This document shows, piece after piece, positions 9,407-17,088 of a DNA stretch of 64,000 nucleotides. The notes beneath the pieces are model-generated. The model saw only the letters and a program-made list of their open reading frames with translations, searched no databases and had not been told where the DNA came from. The DNA is taken from NCBI RefSeq assembly GCF_040643635.1, contig NZ_JBEYUS010000029.1, forward strand, positions 8,608 through 72,607, in the 5' to 3' direction. Numbering within the stretch: position 1 is the first letter of the stretch; each line of letters starts with the position of its first letter. The position numbers were made by a program, and so were the translations under genes. The DNA comes from Saccharopolyspora_C sp040643635. GTDB taxonomy: Bacteria; Actinomycetota; Actinomycetes; Mycobacteriales; Pseudonocardiaceae.

Positions 9407-11095
9407 GTGACCTTGAACGTCGCACCGGAGGCGCTGTCGGCGCACAGCCAAGGCTCCCAGGGCGTGTCGGAGCACTTGGACCAGCTGTCCGCGGTGCTGG
9501 AGCAGGCGCGGGTCAGCGACGACTGCTTCGGCCCGATCGGCGAGCTGCTGGCGTTCCACTACTTCGACTCCCTGGAGGAGTGCCGCGACCTGGCCGCGCA
9601 GGCCGGCGGGTTCATGAGCCACATCTCGCAGGCCGTGCAGGACTGCGCCCAGGACTACCAGGACATGGACCAGACCCAGGCCGACGACCTGGGCAAGATC
9701 GACCTCAGCGGGATGCGGGTCTCCGGCGGCGGCCCAGCCTCGCTCGGCGAGGTCAACGGCGCGGGCGGGCCCGGCCGCAGCTACATGGGGCGGACCGCCG
9801 AGTACGGCTCGTCCGCGGTGTCCACCAGCAACGACCTGGCCCGCGCCGACAACCCGCCGGACGTCGCCATCGCCACCGTCAACGCCCGCATGGAACAGCT
9901 GGACATGGCGCTCAGCCCCGGCCAGGCGTTCGTGGACAACGGACTCGGCTTCCTCATCTCCCTGGTGATCAGCCCGCTGGTCGAGTGGGGCATCGAACCG
10001 CTGGTCGGCGACCCGGACCAGATGCGCAGCACCGGCAAGGGCTGGGAGCAGGTCGCCGACTGGGTCGACGGCCTCGGTGAGCAGGAGCAGCAGCGCGCCG
10101 CCGCCACCCGACCCGTGTGGGAAGGCCAGGCCGGGGACGCGTTCCGCAAGCAGATGGAGGAGTTCTCCGGCGGCGCCGCCGCGTTCGCCGAAGAGGTCCG
10201 CGGCCTCGCCCAGGTCCTGAACTTCGCCGCCGACATCTTCGACATGTGCGTCGAGATGATCGTGGACATCCTCCAGGAACTCGTGATGGGCCTCATCATC
10301 GAGTGGATCGCGGCGCTGGCCGCGTCCTGGATCACCGCGGGCGCCTCCGTCGCCGCCGCCTCCGGGCTCACCGCCTCCCAGGTCGCCATCACCGGCACCC
10401 GCCTCGGCACCAAGGCCGCCGAACTCCTCCACAAGCTGAAGCCCCTGATCACGAAGCTGGAGGAGTTCCTCCAAAAGCTCCGCAGCGGCCCCCTCCGCAA
10501 GGTGGTGGAGAAGATGAACGGGCTCCGGGACGGGAACACGGCCCAGCGGTGGGTGGCCCGTCAGATCGACGGAAACCCGGTCGCCAAGATCGTCACCCGG
10601 GGGGACACGAGCACAGCGAAGGAGATGGATGCCGTCCGGCGTCTGCAACGAGATGTGGACAAAGGGGTCGAGGGTGCTCAAGATCGTCTTGACAGTGCGA
10701 AAGATGCGCTGGCGGAAGCGCGAGCAAATCCCTCCATGGCGTCGACTACCGGAAACAGGTTCATGCGAGAGGACCGCAGGGACTCGGAAGGCACAGTGGT
10801 CGCGGACATCAACCGCCGGGGAGATGTACGCACCACGTGGGGCGGGGATCTGCGTCCGGCGCGGGATTCGATCACGGGTGAGCAGGCGTTGGCTGCGAAC
10901 GTGACTCAGGCGGGATTGGGAGCGGTCGGTATCAGCGGCGAGCACAGCCTCGGCGTCGCCGCCACGCACGTGGGCACCGACGCGGTCGTCCACGAGGGAA
11001 TCGAGCAGGGCGTGAAGTACGGCTACGACCAATCGCGGGATTCGTCGAGTTCGGAGGACCGGCAGGCGGCGACCGATCGCGGTTTCAGCATGTGA
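9407..11095 (+). CDS. large WXG100/ESX-type protein with unrecognised C-terminal tail
   Basis: 562 residues from the GTG at 9407, with a G6 ribosome site 6 bases upstream. Residues 1-100 form a helical ESX-like module (conserved Ser/Gln heptads, NVAPEAL start). Residues ~205-280 form a second one with the W-x-G turn at W238-E-G240 (RPVWEGQAGDAF). A long hydrophobic stretch (~283-319) follows, then a Lys/Leu coiled helix (~340-372). The last ~170 residues match nothing I recognise and are charged, and from about nt 10,590 the third-position GC falls compared with the front half. The arrangement (conserved ESX front, variable tail, paralogous small genes behind) resembles type VII-secreted effectors, but no toxin motif is visible. 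It leads the A/B gene array. Confidence 0.75.
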   Translation: MTLNVAPEALSAHSQGSQGVSEHLDQLSAVLEQARVSDDCFGPIGELLAFHYFDSLEECRDLAAQAGGFMSHISQAVQDCAQDYQDMDQTQADDLGKIDLSGMRVSGGGPASLGEVNGAGGPGRSYMGRTAEYGSSAVSTSNDLARADNPPDVAIATVNARMEQLDMALSPGQAFVDNGLGFLISLVISPLVEWGIEPLVGDPDQMRSTGKGWEQVADWVDGLGEQEQQRAAATRPVWEGQAGDAFRKQMEEFSGGAAAFAEEVRGLAQVLNFAADIFDMCVEMIVDILQELVMGLIIEWIAALAASWITAGASVAAASGLTASQVAITGTRLGTKAAELLHKLKPLITKLEEFLQKLRSGPLRKVVEKMNGLRDGNTAQRWVARQIDGNPVAKIVTRGDTSTAKEMDAVRRLQRDVDKGVEGAQDRLDSAKDALAEARANPSMASTTGNRFMREDRRDSEGTVVADINRRGDVRTTWGGDLRPARDSITGEQALAANVTQAGLGAVGISGEHSLGVAATHVGTDAVVHEGIEQGVKYGYDQSRDSSSSEDRQAATDRGFSM

Positions 11096-11108
11096 GTGAG
11101 GGGTTTGG

Positions 11109-11852
11109 ATGTCGGTGGTGGAGCGGTTGGGCGCGTCGCTTGCGGCGCGTGCCGGTTGGTGCGCTCCGGATGAGCCGGTGTGGTGGGCGACTCGGGTCAC
11201 CAGCACTGAGTTCGAGGTCGGTGGGCTGGATGCGTCGGGTGCGCCGAAGTCGGGCGTGGGCAAGCGATTGGCCGGTGCGGCGGGCAAGGTCGGGATCGGT
11301 GTCCTGGGTTTTGCGCTGACGGCGATGACCGAGGGGAACGAGCGGTACGAGAAGAACCGCAGCGGTCCGCCCGAAAAGGATTTGCGGGTGTTCGGTTCGT
11401 CGCCGCAGTGCGATGCGGTGCGGTCGTTGCAGTCGCCGCCTCCGGCACCACCGACGGAGAGCCTGTGGGTGTTGACCTCGCGCCGTCTCGGAGTCCTGGT
11501 TCCGCTGCCGGAGGAGACGGCTGCGGATGATCCGGCTCCCACCGGTTGGCGAGGTGTGGCACGGGGTTTGGGAGAAGTGGGGCGCTCGGTGCTCGCTTCG
11601 AGCGGATTCGGCGCGAATGAAGCCGGTGCCCCGATGAATGCGGACACGCTGGGTTCCTGGTTCGAGCTGGGCCCCGGTGATATCGCCGAGTGCCGCTCGG
11701 CGGGGGTGAAGAATCGCCCCACTCACTGCGAGATCGTCCTGCGAGACGGGTCGGGTTTCGCCGTGCGTGGCATGTATTCCCGGGATGTGGACGCGATGAC
11801 GGACGCCGTGCAGGCGTTCGCCCGAGGACGACAGTGGAGTGGACGTGCGTGA
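11109..11852 (+). CDS. A-family array protein, copy A1 (possible PH-like fold)
   Basis: 247 residues, starting 13 bases after the WXG gene. N-terminus MSVVERLGASLA, then a Trp-rich turn (PDEPVWWATRV), a glycine-rich small-residue helix (~55-75), LWVLTSRRLGVLVP (~118-131) and a C-terminal WFELGPGDIAEC with ITL-type strands and RDGSGFAVRG. The pattern 'LTxRRLxVL - FELxxxDI - LxDGSGF' resembles bacterial PH/GRAM-like domains (inference; no database search possible). No signal peptide or convincing transmembrane helix. The 3' end overlaps B1 by 8 or 14 bases, so A1 and B1 are translationally coupled. Function unknown; candidate partner, chaperone or immunity protein for the upstream WXG protein. 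Confidence 0.72.
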   Translation: MSVVERLGASLAARAGWCAPDEPVWWATRVTSTEFEVGGLDASGAPKSGVGKRLAGAAGKVGIGVLGFALTAMTEGNERYEKNRSGPPEKDLRVFGSSPQCDAVRSLQSPPPAPPTESLWVLTSRRLGVLVPLPEETAADDPAPTGWRGVARGLGEVGRSVLASSGFGANEAGAPMNADTLGSWFELGPGDIAECRSAGVKNRPTHCEIVLRDGSGFAVRGMYSRDVDAMTDAVQAFARGRQWSGRA

Positions 11853-12558
11853 CCTGTCCTCTGCGGAGAAGAATCGGTTCATCGCCGAGTGGAAGACGCG
11901 GCTCGCCGACAACTGGACGGAGTCCGGTGAGTCCGTGGCATGGCTGATGCTCCCCATGCGCGGCTACACCGGATCGATCGTGGCCGGCGGGATGACCGCG
12001 CCGCACATCCCGGCTCCAGGTACGCGGCAGTGGGTGGAGTGTCAGCCGAACTGGCCGCTGCCGAGCGATCCGGTCACGTCCGGAACCTGCATGAACGATG
12101 AGTGGGCGGATGACCCGTCGGTCGTGTGGTGGGCACTGGCGGATGTGGCCGATCGCGTCGCGGTCCGCTTCGCCGATCATGTCGCGACTGCGCACGGCAA
12201 CGTCGTGCTCGTGCTGACCAGCGCGCGGCTGGCGCTGGTCGCGGAGCAGGGCAAGATCGACGACGATTCGCAGCCGGATGAAGAGGCCACGGGGTGGCTC
12301 GGCCGTGCCCGGGCGGCCGCCGCGCAGGTGCAGAAGACCGCGGAAGGCTTGGGATCGCGCAAGGACGCGAAGCTGCCGGTCTCCTACTTCGAGGTGCCGA
12401 TCGAGAACATCGCGGCGGTGGCCTCCCGTCGAACGGGACGGTCGATTCCTCCCGCGCACTTCCTGGAAGTGAGCTTCACCGACCGGTCCACGCTGTTGAT
12501 CCGCAAGAGGACCGCAGGGGACTACGTGGACAAGTCCGGTTCCCTCCGCCATTCCTGA
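11845..12558 (+). CDS. B-family array protein, copy B1 (possible PH-like fold)
   Basis: 237 residues from the GTG at 11845 (GGAG 5 bases upstream); the GTG at 11839 is the alternative. The N-terminal amphipathic helix (DLSSAEKNRFIAEWKTRL) leads to a hydrophobic strand (ESVAWLMLPMRGY). Then come a conserved DEWADDPSVVWWAL block, VVLVLTSARLALVAEQGKI, a charged helix (GWLGRARAAAAQVQK) and a strand-rich end (YFEVPIENIAAV, LEVSFTDRSTLLIRK). The last two blocks parallel the LTxRRL and DGSGF blocks of the A family, so A and B look like distant homologues of the same fold. No signal peptide. About 60 bases separate it from A2. Confidence 0.72.
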   Translation: MRDLSSAEKNRFIAEWKTRLADNWTESGESVAWLMLPMRGYTGSIVAGGMTAPHIPAPGTRQWVECQPNWPLPSDPVTSGTCMNDEWADDPSVVWWALADVADRVAVRFADHVATAHGNVVLVLTSARLALVAEQGKIDDDSQPDEEATGWLGRARAAAAQVQKTAEGLGSRKDAKLPVSYFEVPIENIAAVASRRTGRSIPPAHFLEVSFTDRSTLLIRKRTAGDYVDKSGSLRHS

Positions 12559-12623
12559 GCACTTCCGGAACACGAGCACGGTATGGAGCGACCGAGAACT
12601 CCTGCATCGGCGAATGGATGAGC

Positions 12624-13388
12624 ATGTCCGTCTCAGGTGAGGCCGGGGCTGCGCTGGTGGCTCGGCGTTGGTGGTGTGGGCCGGATGAGCCGATCGTGTG
12701 GGCGTTCCAGGTGGCGAGTCGGACGTTCCGGGTGGAGGGCTGCAACGAGTACGGCCGTCCGCTGCCTCCCGAGGAACGGAAGCGGCGGTCGTCCGCGTCG
12801 TCGGTGGGCCGCGCCGTCGGTAGGGCGGGGTTGTCGGCGGCAACGGTGTTGGGCACGGCGGTGTTCGGCGGCGGAGATGACGCGGGAGTGCGCCCGAACG
12901 AGACGAAGAGGGTCTACGACCTGACCGTTCTCGGCGGATCTCCGGAGTGCGGTGCCGTGCAGTTGCACAACTCGGAGCGTCCTGCGGACGCTTCGGCGAT
13001 CGAGCAGGTGTGGGTGTTGACGCCGCGTCGGTTCGGGGTGCTGATTCCGGTGGGGCGTCCTGCTCCGGTGGAACGGGAGGAGCCCAGTGCGTTGCGGGAA
13101 TGGGGTGAGACGTTGAGCGGGATGGGTCGGATCCTGGTGGGTACCGAGCCGGAGAAGTTCGGCCGGAACGCGCCGGGGGAGCGGATCGATCCGGAGCGGA
13201 TGGTGGAGTGGTTGAGCTTCACCGGTGCGGAGTTCGCCGAGTGCCAGCCGGTGGTGCAGGGGAATGCCGCGCATTGCGTGTTGACGTTGCAGGATGGTTC
13301 GGGCTTCGCGTTGAACGCGCGTTCGCCGGAGGGTGCGCGGTTGATGGCTGAAGGCGTGCAGGGATTCATGCGGGGTGCTCGTGGCTGA
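12624..13388 (+). CDS. A-family array protein, copy A2
   Basis: 254 residues. The ATG at 12624 is chosen over the one at 12618 because it aligns the N-terminus (MSVSGEAGAALVARRWWC) exactly with A1 and A3. Same blocks as A1: WWCGPDEPIVWAF, a Gly/Ala-rich helix, VWVLTPRRFGVLIP, FGRNAPGERI, WLSFTGAEFAEC and LQDGSGFALNAR. The conserved NAPGE segment and the cysteine after FAE recur in all intact A copies. The frame is open far upstream of the start, overlapping B1 in another frame, but that part is not family-like. Its end overlaps B2 by 8 or 14 bases, the same geometry as A1/B1. Confidence 0.72.
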   Translation: MSVSGEAGAALVARRWWCGPDEPIVWAFQVASRTFRVEGCNEYGRPLPPEERKRRSSASSVGRAVGRAGLSAATVLGTAVFGGGDDAGVRPNETKRVYDLTVLGGSPECGAVQLHNSERPADASAIEQVWVLTPRRFGVLIPVGRPAPVEREEPSALREWGETLSGMGRILVGTEPEKFGRNAPGERIDPERMVEWLSFTGAEFAECQPVVQGNAAHCVLTLQDGSGFALNARSPEGARLMAEGVQGFMRGARG

Positions 13389-14085
13389 CTTGTCGCCGTT
13401 GGACCAGCAGCTGTTGCGGGAGAAGTGGCAGGCGAAGCTGGCGGAGGAATGGCTCGGTGAGGGCGAGTCGCTGATCTGGGTGTTGTTGCCGGAGCAGGGC
13501 TATGCGGGTTCGGTGGTGTCCGGGCGGACCCGGTTGCCGCACGAGCCGTTGTCCGATGTAGACCCGTCTACTGTGGATTCCCCGTCGTGGCCGCTGCCGA
13601 GCGAGTTGGTGTCGTCGGGCGGATATCGCGACGACGAGTGGGCCGACGACCCGTCGGTGGTGTGGTGGGCGTTCGGTGCGGAGCCGGGGCTGGACGCGGT
13701 GCGGTTCGCCGATCATCTCGCGGTGATGCCGGGGGTTGCGTTCGTGGCGCTGAGCTCGGCGCGGCTCGCGGTGGTGGTGGAGCAGGGCAAGATCGCCGAG
13801 CGCCCGGCGGAGCCGGAGGGCAAGGGCTGGCTGGGCCGGGCCCGGTCGGCGGCGGCGCAGGTGCAGAAGGCCGCGGAGGGTCTCGCTTCCCGCAAGGACG
13901 CGAAGGCTGCGGTGTCGCACTTCGAGGTGCCGCTGGCTCGGATCGGGTCGATGAGCTGGGCCCCGTTGGGCCGCAGCATCCCGCGGGCCCCGTTCTTGCG
14001 CGTCGACTTCACCGACGGCTCCTGCTTGTTCATCCGCAACGGCGGAGCCGAGGGCTACTCCGCCGAGTTCCCCACCGCCCGCTGA
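13381..14085 (+). CDS. B-family array protein, copy B2
   Basis: 234 residues from the GTG at 13381 (GGGG upstream); the GTG at 13375 is the alternative, exactly as in B1. Clear paralogue of B1 over its whole length: LLREKWQAKLAEEWL, ESLIWVLLPEQGY, DDEWADDPSVVWWAF, FVALSSARLAVVVEQGKI, GWLGRARSAAAQVQKAAEGL, SHFEVPLARIGSM and LRVDFTDGSCLFIRN. GKI and RSIP are absolutely shared. Cytosolic, no signal sequence. The conserved overlap with the preceding A gene suggests that A and B are made in equal amounts and may form a complex. Confidence 0.72.
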   Translation: MADLSPLDQQLLREKWQAKLAEEWLGEGESLIWVLLPEQGYAGSVVSGRTRLPHEPLSDVDPSTVDSPSWPLPSELVSSGGYRDDEWADDPSVVWWAFGAEPGLDAVRFADHLAVMPGVAFVALSSARLAVVVEQGKIAERPAEPEGKGWLGRARSAAAQVQKAAEGLASRKDAKAAVSHFEVPLARIGSMSWAPLGRSIPRAPFLRVDFTDGSCLFIRNGGAEGYSAEFPTAR

Positions 14086-14121
14086 GAGACCGGTCGAGCA
14101 CAACTCAGCAGGAGGGGTCGG

Positions 14122-14199
14122 ATGTCGGTGGTGGAGCGGCGGGGCGCGTCGCTGGCGCGCGTACCGACTGCCACGTCCGACGAGACGGCGGTGCTCTGA
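14122..14199 (+). pseudogene. truncated A-family remnant (25 codons)
   Basis: A short frame begins MSVVERRGASLAR, nearly identical to the start of A1 (MSVVERLGASLAAR). It has an excellent ribosome site (AGGAGGGG at 14109-14116), then loses all similarity and stops after 25 codons. It sits 36 bases after B2 and 12 bases before A3. It is best read as the 5' stub of a further A gene whose body was deleted, or as a recombination scar. Confidence 0.65.
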
Positions 14200-14211
14200 G
14201 GGAGGAATTCG

Positions 14212-14946
14212 ATGTCGGTGTCCGAGGCGCTCGGCGCGTCGTTGGTGGCTCGCCGGTGGTGGTGCGAGCCGGGTGAGCCGGTCGTGTGGGCGTTGTGGAC
14301 GCGTGGCACGGCTTTCCGGGTCGATGGCTGCGATGAGTACGGCCTGCCGAAGCCCGGGTTGGGCAGGAGGTTCGGGAGCGCGGTCGGCAAGGTCGGGGAC
14401 ACCGTGGCCGCGGGCGTGCTGACCGGGATCTTCGGCGGCGGCGACGATGGCGGCAGCGGTACCCGGAAACCGTTGCAGGGGTTGACGGTGTTCGGGCCCG
14501 GGCGGGAGTGCCGAGCAGTCGCGCTGGTGCGGACGGATCCGCCGGAGGGCCATTCGGTGGGGGATGTGCTGTGGGTGTTGACACCTGATCGGTTCGGGAT
14601 CTTGGTGGGTCCCCGGCGTGCAGCAGTGGATACCGGTCCTGGTGGGTGGCGTCAGCTCGGGCACGGGTGGGGTGATGTCGGCCGGGCGCTGGTCGGAACG
14701 TTGCCGGAGGAGTTCGGTGCCAACGCGCCGGGTGAGCGGTTGCAGTGCGATCCGGTGACGCCCTGGTTCACGTTGGAGCGCGCGGAGATCGCGGACTGCC
14801 GGGTCGTCGGACCGGAGCACCGGCCGACGCAGTGCGCGCTGGTGTTGCAGGACGGTTCCGGATTCGCGCTGGAAGGTCACCTGCCGTCCGGCGCCGCCCT
14901 GATGGCCGAGTCTATGCGGGCGTACTTGCGGGGCGCTCGGGGATGA
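14212..14946 (+). CDS. A-family array protein, copy A3
   Basis: 244 residues with GGGAGGAAT just upstream of the ATG. Blocks match A1 and A2: VARRWWCEPGEPVVWAL (13-27), a glycine-rich segment (~55-82), LWVLTPDRFGILV (120-132), EEFGANAPGER (166-176), WFTLERAEIADC (185-196) and LQDGSGFALEG. Unlike the first two A genes it is not followed by a B gene: no B-type start or DEWADDPS block is seen downstream. It ends the array. Function unknown. Confidence 0.72.
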   Translation: MSVSEALGASLVARRWWCEPGEPVVWALWTRGTAFRVDGCDEYGLPKPGLGRRFGSAVGKVGDTVAAGVLTGIFGGGDDGGSGTRKPLQGLTVFGPGRECRAVALVRTDPPEGHSVGDVLWVLTPDRFGILVGPRRAAVDTGPGGWRQLGHGWGDVGRALVGTLPEEFGANAPGERLQCDPVTPWFTLERAEIADCRVVGPEHRPTQCALVLQDGSGFALEGHLPSGAALMAESMRAYLRGARG

Positions 14947-15285
14947 GATGAAACCCGGCTGCCCGCGCGGGGCGGGTCCGCGCTCCTGCGCTGGTGTCGA
15001 ACGACGTGGGCCGGCACGGGAAATTCCTGATCTCGACGTCGACGACGTTGTCCCACGTCGTTGGTGGGGTGCTCCGCACGAGCGGGTGGCCGCACGTGAC
15101 GAAGTCCTATGTGGATGGTCGCGGATGATCGCTGATCACCTCTGGCCCTCGGCGGGGTGACGAGCGGGCGATGCCCCGTCTCACGTGGGCCTTCGTCGAA
15201 GCCCCGGCCGGGCGACCGATGCGCTGCCGGACACCCGGAACTACGTCGCGGAGGTCGACGCCGGGAAGTCCGCCGGTCGTTGAGG
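14947..15285. other. 339 bp without a supported gene; possible decayed coding DNA
   Basis: Where a third B gene would be expected, only short frames occur. One fragment near 15,217-15,283 reads LPDTRNYVAEVDAGKSAGR before a stop and looks protein-like, but it has no start, no ribosome site and no family I can name. Probably the degraded end of the array. Confidence 0.35.
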
Positions 15286-16845
15286 TCAGGCGTCCGCCAG
15301 CGGGAACGTCGCCGTGAAGCGGGCTCCGCGGTCGGAGTCGGTGATGGCGAGGGTGCCGTGGTGCAGCTGGGCGATCTCGCGGGCGAGGGCCAGGCCGAGT
15401 CCCGCGCCGCCGCGTTCGCGGGCGCGGGCGGTGTCGAGGCGGGCGAAGCGTTCGAAGACGTGCTCGCGGGATTCGGCGGGCACGCCCGGTCCGTCGTCGA
15501 GGACGTCGAGCCGCGCCCGTCCGTCCTCGACGCGCAGGCTCAGCGACACCCGGTGCTCGGCGTGGGCTTCGGCGTTGTCGAGCAGGTTGGTGATCAGCCG
15601 CGACAGGTGGGTGCGGTGCCCGTCGACGAGCACGTCCGGTTCGATCTCGGCGTGCCGGGCCAGGTGGGTCGGCGGCCTGCGTTCGAGGGTGTCGGCGGCG
15701 AGCGAGCCGAGGTCCAGCGCCTCACCGGGGGTGTGCGGCATGCCGTCGATGCGGGCCAGCGCCAGCAGGTCCGAGGTGAGCCGCTCCAGCCGGTCCAGGT
15801 CGTCGAGGGTGCCGTCGGTGATGCCGCGCCAGTCCGCCCGCTCCGGGTGCGCCTGCGCCACCTCCAGCGGGGTGCGCAGCGCGGCCAGCGGGCTGCGCAG
15901 CTCGTGCGAGGCGTCCGCGACGAACTGGCGCTGCCTGCGCACCGAATCGTCCAGCCGGTCCAGGGTGTCGTTGAGGGTCAGCGCGAGGCGCGCGATCTCG
16001 TCGCCGCTCCCCGGGACGGGCATCCGGCCGCGCAGGTCGTGCGCGGACAGCCGGGTGAACTCGTGCCGGATCGCCTCCACGGGGCGCAGTGCGCGGCGGG
16101 TGCTGAACCAGGTGAGCGCGGCGACGACGGCCAGCAGCACCGGCATCCCGACCAGCAGCCCTGTGGTGGCCGCCTCGGTGGCGCGCTGCACGGAACGGGT
16201 GGAGGCGGTGGCGACGAGCGTCTGCGTCCCGCCGGGAGTGTCGACAGTGGCCTGAGCGGTGCGCAGCGGTGCGACCGGTTCCTCGCCGGAGTGCTCCACA
16301 CCGCTGCCGCGCTCGTCGGCCCGGACTCCCGTGTCCGGGGTGCTCAGCGGTTCCGCGGGCTGGGGGAGCAGGTCGTCCAGCGGGCTCATCGGTTCGGCGG
16401 CGTCCGGGCCCACCGGCACCCCGGAGTCCGGGACGGACAGCACCCCGGTGTCCGGGGCGGACGGCACGCCGGAGCCTGGGGCGGACAGCACCCCAGAGCC
16501 TGGGGCGGACGGCACCCCGGAGTCCGGAGCAGGCTCTCCACCGGTGTCCGGGGCCGGCTGCTCCCCGGGTTCCGGGACGGGGCGGGCCGAGTCGGCGCCC
16601 GCGGGGATCGCCCGCACGGTGACGTCGTCGGTGCGCACCGGGAGTTCCACCCCGGCCAGCACCGCCGTCCGCGCGTGGCTGAGCTGCTCGTTCAACGCCG
16701 CGTCCAACTCCTCGGTGAGCCTGCCGTGCAGGTAGCCGATGAGCGACAGGCCGATCGCGACGGTGGCCAGCGCGACGATGCCGGTGGCGGTGAGGGTGGT
16801 GCGGGCGCGGATCGACAGGCGCCGCAGCCGCAGCGGGTCACGCAC
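15286..16845 (-). CDS. sensor histidine kinase with repeat-rich extracellular domain
   Basis: 519 residues from the GTG at 16845. TM1 at ~15-38 and TM2 at ~226-247 enclose an extracellular region. That region contains an 8-residue repeat tract (~108-146, variants of GSGVPSAP) and further Pro/Asp/Gly-rich sequence. HAMP follows at ~248-302, then the HisKA box with H314 (ASHELRSPL) and the HATPase boxes LLDNAEAH, DDGPGVP and GGAGLGLAL. It autophosphorylates and passes phosphate to an OmpR-type regulator, most likely the intact one at 17747. The kinase start overlaps the stop of a 43-codon response-regulator remnant by 8 bases, suggesting a former RR-HK operon. Confidence 0.92.
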   Translation of the reverse strand: MRDPLRLRRLSIRARTTLTATGIVALATVAIGLSLIGYLHGRLTEELDAALNEQLSHARTAVLAGVELPVRTDDVTVRAIPAGADSARPVPEPGEQPAPDTGGEPAPDSGVPSAPGSGVLSAPGSGVPSAPDTGVLSVPDSGVPVGPDAAEPMSPLDDLLPQPAEPLSTPDTGVRADERGSGVEHSGEEPVAPLRTAQATVDTPGGTQTLVATASTRSVQRATEAATTGLLVGMPVLLAVVAALTWFSTRRALRPVEAIRHEFTRLSAHDLRGRMPVPGSGDEIARLALTLNDTLDRLDDSVRRQRQFVADASHELRSPLAALRTPLEVAQAHPERADWRGITDGTLDDLDRLERLTSDLLALARIDGMPHTPGEALDLGSLAADTLERRPPTHLARHAEIEPDVLVDGHRTHLSRLITNLLDNAEAHAEHRVSLSLRVEDGRARLDVLDDGPGVPAESREHVFERFARLDTARARERGGAGLGLALAREIAQLHHGTLAITDSDRGARFTATFPLADA

Positions 16846-16969
16846 CGGTGCCCCCGGCCCGGGTGCGCGACCCGTTCGCGGCGGGCCGCTGCCGCGGTCC
16901 GCGTCCGGTGCGCGGCGTGCGCGCGCCGCGGTGGTCCTGGTCGACGAGCACCCGCATGCGGATCAGCAT
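16838..16969 (-). pseudogene. response-regulator 5' remnant upstream of the kinase
   Basis: 43 codons starting MLIRMRVLVDQDH. The first 27 bases differ at one position from the start of the intact OmpR regulator at 18445 (MLIGMRVLVVEDE). The rest is low-complexity Arg/Gly/Pro sequence without receiver features. It ends in TGA overlapping the kinase GTG (GTGCGTGA), so it may still couple translation of the kinase. Confidence 0.6.
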
Positions 16970-16980
16970 GCCACCCGCAC

Positions 16981-17017
16981 CTGAAGCGATCTTCAGGTTG
17001 CTACAGCTCCGCTTCAG
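16981..17017. promoter_or_regulatory. phased CTTCAG repeats, candidate OmpR-type regulator site
   Basis: CTTCAG at 16991, CTACAG at 17001 and CTTCAG at 17012 recur every 10-11 bp. The first also forms a palindrome with CTGAAG at 16981. They lie between the divergent kinase unit and the secreted repeat protein. Direct repeats on one DNA face are typical of OmpR/PhoB-family binding sites. Confidence 0.5.
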
Positions 17018-17088
17018 CTCGGCCCGCCATCGTGGTCCTCGTCGCGGAAACACCCCGTGGCGAACCGGACCAGAGGAGTTCTCAGCAG

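Noticed and set aside
14948..15160. 70-codon plus-strand frame after A3
   Set aside because: No ribosome site, no similarity to the B family and no recognisable motif. Treated as non-coding or decayed.
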